Shown: piece by piece, positions 6,255-12,326 of the stretch | Numbering within the stretch: position 1 is the first letter of the stretch | Layout of the letters: every line of letters begins with the position of its first letter | Source of the DNA: Clostridiales bacterium UBA6388 | Lineage (GTDB): Bacteria > Bacillota > Clostridia > Oscillospirales > Oscillospiraceae | Reading direction: 5' to 3' | Assembly: GCA_002437575.1 (NCBI GenBank) | Contig: DJQK01000121.1 | Coordinates: 1,580 to 13,905, forward strand | DNA length: 12,326 nucleotides | Notes under the pieces: generated by a model | What the model was told of the DNA's origin: nothing | The model's input: only the letters and a program-made list of their open reading frames with translations | Database searches by the model: none | Translations under genes and position numbers: made by a program

Positions 6255-7681
6255 AACTGATTTTCCAGCAGGGCGCAGAAGGCCATTGCCTGCATCTTCT
6301 CCCCGCCTGCGACGTTCCGGAGTACAAGCTCTCCACCGAGCGCACGACTGCGCTTCGCCTGCCGCACGTGAGCGAAAATGAGCTGACGCGTCACTATACC
6401 GCCCTTTGCAAGCGCATTCACGGCGTGAACGATGGGTTCTATCCGCTCGGCTCGTGCACGATGAAGTATAACCCGAAGATCGACGAAGATATGGCCGCGC
6501 TTCCCGGCTTCACGCAGCTGCACCCCTTACAGCCCGTGGAGACCGTACAGGGCGCTCTGGAGGCGCTGCACGTGCTCGGCGCCGAGCTCGGCGAGGTCTT
6601 CGGCATGGACGCCGTCACCTTCCAGCCCGCTGCGGGCGCGCACGGTGAGTTTACGGGCGTGCTTCTCATTAAGGCGTACCACACCGACCGCGGAGACACC
6701 GCCAGAACGAAGATCATCGTTCCGGACTCTGCCCACGGCACCAACCCGGCGACGGCTGCGATGTGCGGCTATCAGGTCGTGAACATCCCCTCCGGCTCCG
6801 ACGGCTGCGTCGATCTGGACGCGCTGCGCAAGGCGGTCGGCCCCGACACCGCGGGCCTCATGCTCACGAACCCCAACACCGTCGGCATTTTCGACAAGAA
6901 CATTCTCGAGATCACGAAGATCGTCCACGAAGCCGGCGGCCTTTGCTACTATGACGGCGCGAACCTGAACGCGGTCATGGGCGTCGTCCGTCCGGGCGAT
7001 ATGGGCTTTGACTGCATCCACTCGAACCTGCACAAAACCTTTGCAACACCGCATGGCGGCGGCGGCCCCGGCGCAGGTGCGGTCGGCTGCAAGCAGTTCC
7101 TGCGCAAGTATATGCCCGGCCCGCTGGTCGTCGAGAAAGACGGCAAGTACGACTTCGAGTATCCCGAAAAGTCCATCGGCCGCGTGAAGATGTTCTACGG
7201 CAACTTTGACGTGTGCATCAAGGCGCTGACGTATGTGCTGACGCTCGGCAAGGAAGGCATCTCTGAGGCCGCAAAGAACGCCGTTCTGAACGCCAACTAC
7301 ATGATGGCGCGCCTGAAGAGCAAATTCGACATGGCGTACGACGAAATTTGTATGCACGAGTTCGTCATGAACCTGACGCGGCTGCACAAGCAGACCGGCG
7401 TTTCCGCGCTGGATGTGGCCAAGGGAATGCTCGATTTCGATCTGCATCCGCCCACAATGTACTTCCCGCTCATCGTCCACGAGGCGCTCATGGTCGAGCC
7501 CTGCGAGACAGAATCCAAGCAGCTCATGGAAGAGGTCTGCGACATCTACTGCAAGCTCTATGACATGGCGTACACGGATCCCGAGGCGCTGCACACCGCA
7601 CCGCACAATACCCCGGTCCGCCGTCTCGACGAGGTCGGCGCAGCAAGAAACATGATCCTTCGCTACAACTTTGAGGCATGA
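6251..7681 (+). CDS. gcvPB: Glycine dehydrogenase (decarboxylating) subunit 2, P-protein beta
   Basis: The protein has 476 residues, within the usual range for GcvPB. It is the PLP-binding half of P-protein. NLHKTFATPHGGGGPG carries the Schiff-base lysine K262 and the glycine-rich loop. GFYPLGSCTMKYNPK near the N-terminus, PDSAHGTNPA and MLTNPNTVGIF are further family signatures. Its N-terminus overlaps gcvPA (ATGA at 6251-6254), with GGAGG at 6236-6240, and its stop overlaps lplA in the same way at 7678-7681. It acts in the cytosol as a heterotetramer with GcvPA. All key residues I looked for are present; there is no sign of truncation. Confidence 0.97.
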   Translation: MKLIFQQGAEGHCLHLLPACDVPEYKLSTERTTALRLPHVSENELTRHYTALCKRIHGVNDGFYPLGSCTMKYNPKIDEDMAALPGFTQLHPLQPVETVQGALEALHVLGAELGEVFGMDAVTFQPAAGAHGEFTGVLLIKAYHTDRGDTARTKIIVPDSAHGTNPATAAMCGYQVVNIPSGSDGCVDLDALRKAVGPDTAGLMLTNPNTVGIFDKNILEITKIVHEAGGLCYYDGANLNAVMGVVRPGDMGFDCIHSNLHKTFATPHGGGGPGAGAVGCKQFLRKYMPGPLVVEKDGKYDFEYPEKSIGRVKMFYGNFDVCIKALTYVLTLGKEGISEAAKNAVLNANYMMARLKSKFDMAYDEICMHEFVMNLTRLHKQTGVSALDVAKGMLDFDLHPPTMYFPLIVHEALMVEPCETESKQLMEEVCDIYCKLYDMAYTDPEALHTAPHNTPVRRLDEVGAARNMILRYNFEA

Positions 7682-8664
7682 TCAAACACCTACAAGCTTT
7701 CATCGGTGCGGGCACAAACCCGCACCGAAACCTCGCAATAGAGGAATATCTGACAGACACCGTGCCGGAAGACACGCTCATCGTCTATCTCTGGCAGAAT
7801 AAGCACACGGTCGTCATCGGCCGCAACCAGAACGCCTGGGCCGAATGCCGCACGGCAGAATTGGAGCGCGACGGCGGGACGCTTGCAAGGCGCCTTTCCG
7901 GCGGCGGCGCGGTGTACCACGACATGGGAAACCTCAACTTTACCTTCTCTCTTCGCACGCAGGACTATGACCTGCGCCGCCAGCAGAGCGTCATCGTCGA
8001 GGCCTGCCGCTCGCTCGGCATCCCCGCCGAAATTTCCGGCCGGAACGACATTCTGACGAACGGCTGCAAATTCTCCGGAAACTCGTTTTACAGCCACAAC
8101 GGCTACTCATTCCACAACGGAACGCTGCTCATTTCCGTCGATATGGCGAACCTCGGCAAGTACCTCACGCCGTCAAAGGTGAAGCTTGAAAGCAAGGGCG
8201 TCGCGTCCGTGCGCTCGCGCGTCATCAATCTGACAGAGCTTCGCCCGGCGCTGACCATTTCCGAAATGGCCGGCGCGATGGTCAGGGCTGCGGAAACCGT
8301 CTACGGTCTGAAAGCCAAAATGCTTCACGAGGAAGACTTCGATCAGGCCGAGATCGACAAACGCTTCCAGCGCTTTTCCAGCTTCGACTGGAACTACGGC
8401 AAGAGCGTTCCCTGCTCGTTCGAGTGCGCCGCAAGATATCCCTGGGGCGAGGTGACCATCCAGCTGGCCGTCCGGAACGGTCTGTGCGAAGACGCCGCCG
8501 TCTACTCCGACGCGATGGACGCCGAGTTTGCAGCGCCGCTTGCCAAAGCGCTTACCGGCTGCCGCTTCCGCCCGGACGAGCTGTGCGCCCGTGTCCGGCA
8601 GACGCCGGAGTGCAGCCAGATCGCCGGCGATATCTGCGCGCTTCTGCAATCGCAGCAGCTCTGA
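7678..8664 (+). CDS. lplA: Lipoate-protein ligase A
   Basis: The protein has 328 residues, close to E. coli LplA (338). The adenylation and lipoate site RRLSGGGAVYHD is at 71-82, the catalytic lysine is K131 in CKFSGN, and FHNGTLL and ASVRSRVINLTEL follow as in E. coli LplA. Residues from about 240 form the C-terminal accessory domain, so this is a complete single-protein ligase. It activates free lipoate with ATP and attaches it to carrier lysines; GcvH in the same operon is the obvious target. The start overlaps the gcvPB stop (ATGA), with only a weak GAGG nearby, so translation probably depends on coupling. It is the last gene before the terminator at 8697. Scavenging of external lipoate, rather than synthesis, is inference. 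Confidence 0.95.
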   Translation: MIKHLQAFIGAGTNPHRNLAIEEYLTDTVPEDTLIVYLWQNKHTVVIGRNQNAWAECRTAELERDGGTLARRLSGGGAVYHDMGNLNFTFSLRTQDYDLRRQQSVIVEACRSLGIPAEISGRNDILTNGCKFSGNSFYSHNGYSFHNGTLLISVDMANLGKYLTPSKVKLESKGVASVRSRVINLTELRPALTISEMAGAMVRAAETVYGLKAKMLHEEDFDQAEIDKRFQRFSSFDWNYGKSVPCSFECAARYPWGEVTIQLAVRNGLCEDAAVYSDAMDAEFAAPLAKALTGCRFRPDELCARVRQTPECSQIAGDICALLQSQQL

Positions 8665-8696
8665 GCGGCAAAATTTTCACCGTTTTTTCACAAACG

Positions 8697-8725
8697 AACC
8701 GGATGGCCTCGGTCATCCGGTTTTC
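8697..8725 (+). terminator. Intrinsic terminator of the glycine cleavage operon
   Basis: AACCGGATG (8697-8705) pairs with CATCCGGTT (8714-8722) around an 8-base loop, followed by TTC after a short T run. It lies 33 bases past the lplA stop and separates the operon from the transporter. Confidence 0.82.
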
Positions 8726-8816
8726 TATACGTTTATGCAGTCGATATGCGCGTGTCTGATTGCATAGGAATTCGTTCTGGTTTTCTTTCTTTGCAAGTTG
8801 TCGTTCATATCTTCTC

Positions 8817-8896
8817 AATTTTGCAGAGCGAATTTCATTTTTTGGCGTACATTTCACAAAAAATGAATTTTGCAGGAGGATTTTTTTCAAAATTCA
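8817..8896. repeat. AT-rich block of overlapping inverted and direct repeats upstream of the TAXI promoter
   Basis: Bases 8828-8844 and 8857-8873 form a 17-base inverted repeat with 15 matches and a 12-base centre. TGAATTTTG (8864-8872) is also the perfect inverse of CAAAATTCA (8888-8896). AATTTTGCAG occurs directly repeated at 8817 and 8866. The block ends 11 bases before the -35 element, so it acts, if at all, as DNA (operator) rather than as a leader RNA. Bases 8726-8816 show nothing I can name. Confidence 0.55.
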
Positions 8897-8907
8897 CGTC
8901 CTGCCTC

Positions 8908-8936
8908 TTGCAAAATGGAAATAAATCCTGTATGAT
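8908..8936 (+). promoter_or_regulatory. Promoter of the TAXI transporter genes
   Basis: TTGCAA (8908-8913), a 17-base spacer and TATGAT (8931-8936) give a near-consensus sigma-A promoter, with a start near 8943 and a leader of about 44 bases. GGAGG at 8974-8978 is 8 bases before ATG 8987. Confidence 0.78.
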
Positions 8937-8986
8937 AGGCGCATGAAGAAAACTGTGCGCCCGGCGCACACAGGGAGGACATCAAA

Positions 8987-9976
8987 ATGAAAAAACTGCT
9001 CGCCATCATTCTTGCAGCGCTCATGCTGCTCTCGCTCACCGCGTGCGGGGATAAGGCCGAGACCGCCGAAGCCGGCACGACCGCATCGAGCGGCACCAAG
9101 CTCCGCTTCGTCACCGGCGGCGAATCCGGCACGTACTACGCTTTCGGCTCCGTCATCGCCCAGCACGCCACGAATAACGCCGGCATTGACGTCGTCGGCC
9201 TCGTCGGCAACGGCTCGCAGGCAAACGTCATGGAGCTTCAGGACGGCAACGCCGAGCTCGCGTTCTGCCAGTCCGACGTTATGGCTTACGCCTACAACGG
9301 CACGAACCTCTTTGCTGAGACCGGCAAGATCGACTGCTTCTCCACCGTCGCAGCGCTTTACATGGAGCAGGTCCAGATCGTGACCACCGACGCTTCCATC
9401 AAGTCCGTTTCCGATCTCAAGGGCAAGCGCGTCTCTGTCGGCGCCGCAGGCTCCGGCGTGTACTTTAACGCGATGGACATCCTAGGCGCATACGGTCTGA
9501 CGGAAGAGGACATCATCCCCACCTATCAGTCCTTCGGCGACAGCGCCAACGACATCAAAGACGGCAAGATCGACGCGGCCTTCATCGTCGCCGGTGCGCC
9601 CACGACCGCAATCACCGACCTTGCAACCACGAAGGACGTCTACCTCGTCTCGCTTGACGACGAGCACATCGAACAGCTCCTCAAGACCTCGGACTACTAC
9701 ACCAAAAACATCATCCCCGCCGATGTCTACGGCACGGACGGCGATGTGACGACGGTCGCTGTCGCCGCAGTCATTCTGGCCCGTGACGACGTCTCCGAGG
9801 ACGCCATCTACCGCTTCACGAAGGACCTGTTCGACAACGCCGCGGCAGAGGTCTCGAGCCACGCCAAGTACGGCGAGCTGAACCTCGACTTTGCGACCTC
9901 TGTCACCTCCGTCCCTTATCATCCGGGCGCTGCGAAGTACTTCGCAGAAAAGGGCTACACGGTCCAGACCAAGTAA
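8987..9976 (+). CDS. TAXI-family TRAP transporter solute-binding lipoprotein
   Basis: The protein has 329 residues. It starts with a lipoprotein signal peptide: K2-K3, a hydrophobic run, then lipobox LTAC with lipidated C20, followed by a polar A/E/T/S linker. The mature part has TAXI receptor features: FVTGGESGTYYAFGSVIAQ (about 41-59), ELAFCQSDVMAYAYNG, a DLKGKRVSVGAAGSG segment, a YGLTEEDI helix and a C-terminal YHPGAAKYFAEKG. TAXI receptors bind a small carboxylated solute outside the membrane and deliver it to a TRAP permease, which is the next gene. Known family substrates include glutamate or glutamine and other organic acids; this one cannot be assigned from sequence. It is transcribed from its own promoter and no riboswitch is visible, so co-regulation with the glycine operon is not shown. 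Confidence 0.93.
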   Translation: MKKLLAIILAALMLLSLTACGDKAETAEAGTTASSGTKLRFVTGGESGTYYAFGSVIAQHATNNAGIDVVGLVGNGSQANVMELQDGNAELAFCQSDVMAYAYNGTNLFAETGKIDCFSTVAALYMEQVQIVTTDASIKSVSDLKGKRVSVGAAGSGVYFNAMDILGAYGLTEEDIIPTYQSFGDSANDIKDGKIDAAFIVAGAPTTAITDLATTKDVYLVSLDDEHIEQLLKTSDYYTKNIIPADVYGTDGDVTTVAVAAVILARDDVSEDAIYRFTKDLFDNAAAEVSSHAKYGELNLDFATSVTSVPYHPGAAKYFAEKGYTVQTK

Positions 9977-10010
9977 GCTGAACGCTTTCTTCACGCAAAA
10001 CACCACGTTT

Positions 10011-10042
10011 CCAGCTGCGGCAAGCCCTTTTGCCGCAGCTGG
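10011..10042 (+). other. Strong hairpin between the receptor and permease genes
   Basis: CCAGCTGCGGCAA (10011-10023) pairs perfectly with TTGCCGCAGCTGG (10030-10042) around a 6-base loop. No T tract follows directly, so complete termination is unlikely. It sits in the 134-base gap between receptor and permease, where such stems often protect the upstream message and allow more receptor than permease. Confidence 0.65.
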
Positions 10043-10110
10043 CGCTGTCCAATCGATTCTTTCCCCTGCCACGGCAAGTTCCGTGAATCCTGAACAAAAG
10101 GAGAAACCGT

Positions 10111-12090
10111 ATGTCCACCAATCAGAAAGAGCCCGTCGATTCCGCAAAGCTGTCCCCGGGGCTCGATAACCAGACGCAGGCCGATCTCGACGCGGTCATG
10201 CGCAAATACGACCGCGAGTCCAACACCCGCGTGTGGGAGGGCTGGCAGCGCTGGGCCGTCGGCGGCATCATGGCCGCGTTCAGCGTGCTTTGCATCTATA
10301 TGACGCTCGGTGTTTCGGGTCTGCCGGAAGCGCGTCTTTCTTTGTTCCTCGCGCTCATCGTGTTCATCGGCTTTTTGACGTATCCGGCCAAAAAGGGCCA
10401 CGTGAAGGTCAACTCCATGCCGTGGTACGACATTGCGCTGATGCTCATCGGCACGGCGTGCTTCCTGTATTTTACCTTCAACGCCCTTCCCATCATCAAG
10501 CTTGCAACCAGAATACAGACCCACCACGTCGTCATCGGCGCGGTCGGCATCCTCATTCTCATCGAGCTCTGCCGGCGCTGCGTGGGCGTTCCGATTTTGT
10601 GCGTGCTGGGCGCGCTGCTCGTCTACACGTTCTATAACCAGCTGAGCTACAACCCGAGCCTCTATCAGGCGCTCAAGAACATCGTCTACAAGCTCTTCTA
10701 CACCACAAACGGCGTCATCGGCACGCCGGTGAACGTGTGCTACACGTACATCGTTCTGTTCATCATCTTCGGCGCATTCTTAGAGCGCACGGGCATCGCG
10801 AACTTCTTCATCGCCCTTGCAAACCGTCTTGCCGGCTGGTCGGCTGGCGGCCCGGCGAAAGTCGCGGTCATCTCCTCGGCGCTGTGCGGCATGGTCTCCG
10901 GCTCTTCCGTCGGCAACACCGTGACCACCGGCTCTGTCACCATCCCGATGATGAAAAAGACCGGCTATCACCCGGATTTTGCGGGCGCAGTCGAAGCGGC
11001 AGCCTCCACCGGCGGCCAGATCATGCCCCCCATCATGGGCGCGGCCGCGTTTTTGATGGCCGAGTACATGGACCTTCCGTATGCGACCGTCGCGGTCAAG
11101 GCGATCTTACCCGCCGTTCTCTACTTCACCGGCATCTTCATCGCTGTGCACCTGGAGGCCAAGAAACTGGGCCTCAAGGGTCTGTCAAAAGACGAAATGC
11201 CCAAGTGGGGCGATCTTCTGAAAAAGATCTACCTGCTCATCCCGCTGGTGCTGCTTGTCTGGCTCGTCTCCACGGGCGCAAGGACCATGCAGTTCTCAGC
11301 TGCCGTGTCCATTCTGGCCGCCATCGTCGTGGGCTTTTTGAACAAGGACGAGCGGCTCACGTTCGGCAAGATCTTTGAAGCTTTAGAGGCCGGCGCGAAG
11401 GGCGCGATCACCGTCGCCGTCGCGTGCGCGATCGCCGGTATGATCGCCGGCTGCATCACCGTCACAGGCCTTGCTTCCATCCTCATCAACGCCATCGTCC
11501 AGTTGGCAGGCTCTGCAACGTTCATCGGCCTGATCCTGACGATGGTCTGCTGCATCATTCTCGGCATGGGCGTACCCACGACCGCGAACTACTGCATCAT
11601 GGCCTCCACGTGCGCGCCGATCCTTATCAAGATGGGCTTCCCGCTGGTCGCGGCGCACTTCTTCGTGTTCTACTTCGGCATCGTCGCCGACATCACCCCG
11701 CCGGTCGCGCTGGCCGCCTATGCGGGCTCTGCGATCGCCAAGGGCAACCCCATGAAAACCGGCATCAACGCCACGAAGCTGGCCATCGCCGCGTTCATCG
11801 TGCCGTACATCTTCGCCTACAGCCCGGCTATGCTCTTTGTGAACGTCACGAGTGTGTGGGAGATTATCCAGATCGTCCTGTCGGCGCTTCTGGGCATTTT
11901 CGGCGTCGCAGCGGGTCTGGAGGGCTTCGTGCTGCGGAAGATGAACTGGCTGCTGCGTGTGATCTGCATCGGCGGCGGCCTGAGCCTGATGATCCCCGGC
12001 GCAGCGTCCGACCTGGTTGGCCTCTTCCTCATCGGCGGCGTGTTCGCGCTTCAGTATCTGCGAAACAAAAAGGAAGCCTCGGCTGCCTGA
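10111..12090 (+). CDS. TRAP transporter permease, fused DctQ-DctM type (TAXI system)
   Basis: The protein has 659 residues. A soluble, charged N-terminus of about 45 residues precedes roughly four membrane segments (about 48-68, 76-91, 104-123, 139-158), the small-subunit-like part. A DctM-type large subunit follows. Conserved DctM segments are CGMVSGSSVGNTVTTG (259-274), TGGQIMPPIMGAAAF (300-313 region), and in the second half GMGVPTTANYCIM and FGIVADITPPVALAAY. The protein ends with a positively charged tail after the last membrane segments. Fused permeases of this kind are usual for TAXI systems and explain why no separate DctQ gene is present. Transport is driven by an ion gradient, not ATP. 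AAGGAG at 10098-10103 is 7 bases before ATG 10111. It follows the receptor gene across a hairpin and ends at a terminator. Confidence 0.93.
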   Translation: MSTNQKEPVDSAKLSPGLDNQTQADLDAVMRKYDRESNTRVWEGWQRWAVGGIMAAFSVLCIYMTLGVSGLPEARLSLFLALIVFIGFLTYPAKKGHVKVNSMPWYDIALMLIGTACFLYFTFNALPIIKLATRIQTHHVVIGAVGILILIELCRRCVGVPILCVLGALLVYTFYNQLSYNPSLYQALKNIVYKLFYTTNGVIGTPVNVCYTYIVLFIIFGAFLERTGIANFFIALANRLAGWSAGGPAKVAVISSALCGMVSGSSVGNTVTTGSVTIPMMKKTGYHPDFAGAVEAAASTGGQIMPPIMGAAAFLMAEYMDLPYATVAVKAILPAVLYFTGIFIAVHLEAKKLGLKGLSKDEMPKWGDLLKKIYLLIPLVLLVWLVSTGARTMQFSAAVSILAAIVVGFLNKDERLTFGKIFEALEAGAKGAITVAVACAIAGMIAGCITVTGLASILINAIVQLAGSATFIGLILTMVCCIILGMGVPTTANYCIMASTCAPILIKMGFPLVAAHFFVFYFGIVADITPPVALAAYAGSAIAKGNPMKTGINATKLAIAAFIVPYIFAYSPAMLFVNVTSVWEIIQIVLSALLGIFGVAAGLEGFVLRKMNWLLRVICIGGGLSLMIPGAASDLVGLFLIGGVFALQYLRNKKEASAA

Positions 12091-12102
12091 TCTTCGCAAA
12101 AC

Positions 12103-12135
12103 AAAATCCCGGATGCGGCCGCATCCGGGATTTTT
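12103..12135 (+). terminator. Intrinsic terminator of the TAXI transporter genes
   Basis: A perfect 14-pair stem (12103-12116 with 12121-12134) with a GGCC loop and five T. Because it starts with AAAA it can work in both directions. It follows the permease stop by 12 bases. Confidence 0.92.
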
Positions 12136-12216
12136 GCCCGCATTTTTCTGACAGGGCGCAAAAATCCCCGGCGCGAAATTGTCCGGGAAAAAAGTGCTTT
12201 TTTCGACAGCTTTCGC

Positions 12217-12245
12217 TTTACAAGCCGGGAAAGATTTGCTATAAT
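12217..12245 (+). promoter_or_regulatory. Promoter of the tRNA-Arg gene
   Basis: TTTACA (12217-12222), a 17-base spacer ending in TGC (extended -10) and a perfect TATAAT (12240-12245). The start would be near 12252, about 20 bases before the tRNA. Bases 12136-12216 hold only an imperfect terminator-like repeat. Confidence 0.85.
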
Positions 12246-12272
12246 AGCCTCGCGTTCCGCAAGGAAGCATAC

Positions 12273-12326
12273 GCGCTCGTAGCTCAGCTGGACAGAGTGA
12301 CAGGCTCCGACGTTTCCGAACCAGTT
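12273..12326 (+). tRNA. 5' half of a tRNA-Arg (anticodon CCG), cut by the window end; anticodon stem does not pair
   Basis: GCGCTCG (acceptor 5' strand), TAGCTCAGCTGGACAGAGTG (D arm) and ACAGG-CTCCGAC (anticodon 5' stem and loop, anticodon CCG at 12307-12309) follow the bacterial tRNA-Arg pattern. The next bases should resemble CCTGT to pair with ACAGG, but they are GTTTC (12312-12316), which allows at most one Watson-Crick pair and one wobble. The T arm and acceptor 3' strand lie beyond the window. The good promoter argues for a real tRNA locus; the break after position 38 could be an integration junction, an intron or decay. Confidence 0.6.

Noticed and set aside
8746..8946. Small plus-strand frame between lplA and the TAXI receptor
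   Set aside because: It has no ribosome binding site, lies in AT-rich repeats and runs through the promoter.
1..12326. CRISPR array, insertion sequence or complete mobile element
   Set aside because: I saw no regularly spaced repeats, transposase or integrase frame on either strand.

Overview
The window looks like chromosomal DNA from a GC-rich anaerobic member of the Clostridia, most likely an Oscillospiraceae-like gut bacterium. The reasons are: strong GGAGG-type ribosome binding sites, sigma-A type promoters, a split P-protein (GcvPA/GcvPB) as in Bacillota, a tandem glycine riboswitch ending in an intrinsic terminator, an SLH-domain remnant, and GC-rich third codon positions. The taxonomic placement is inference; no ribosomal RNA or marker gene is present.

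Layout. Bases 1-200 (minus) hold the N-terminus of a COG0523/CobW-like G3E GTPase. Divergent promoters at 238-336 serve it and a pair of serine tRNAs, UGA at 363-451 and GCU at 487-578, closed by a terminator. Bases 522-1170 look like a scar: a minus-strand reading frame that runs into the tRNA-Ser(GCU), and the last part of a degraded SLH-domain gene that still has its own terminator.

The centre (1320-8725) is one glycine-regulated operon. A good promoter is followed by a tandem glycine riboswitch whose second P1 strand overlaps a terminator, the architecture of an ON switch. Then come a gcvT-glyA fusion, gcvH, gcvPA, gcvPB and lplA, ended by a terminator. P-, H- and T-proteins turn glycine into CO2, ammonia and methylene-tetrahydrofolate. 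The fused serine hydroxymethyltransferase half can condense that one-carbon unit with a second glycine to make serine, or run the reverse. LplA supplies the lipoyl group for GcvH. The L-protein (dihydrolipoyl dehydrogenase) is not in the window. The fusion, whose SHMT half resembles the archaeal type, is the most unusual protein here.

Bases 8726-12135 hold a TAXI-type TRAP transporter: a lipoprotein solute receptor and a fused DctQM-like permease. It has its own promoter, an AT-rich upstream region with overlapping inverted repeats, a strong hairpin between the two genes and a perfect terminator. Its substrate is unknown. The window ends inside a tRNA-Arg(CCG) gene with an excellent promoter. 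The 5' half of this tRNA is normal, but the sequence after the anticodon loop cannot form the anticodon stem.
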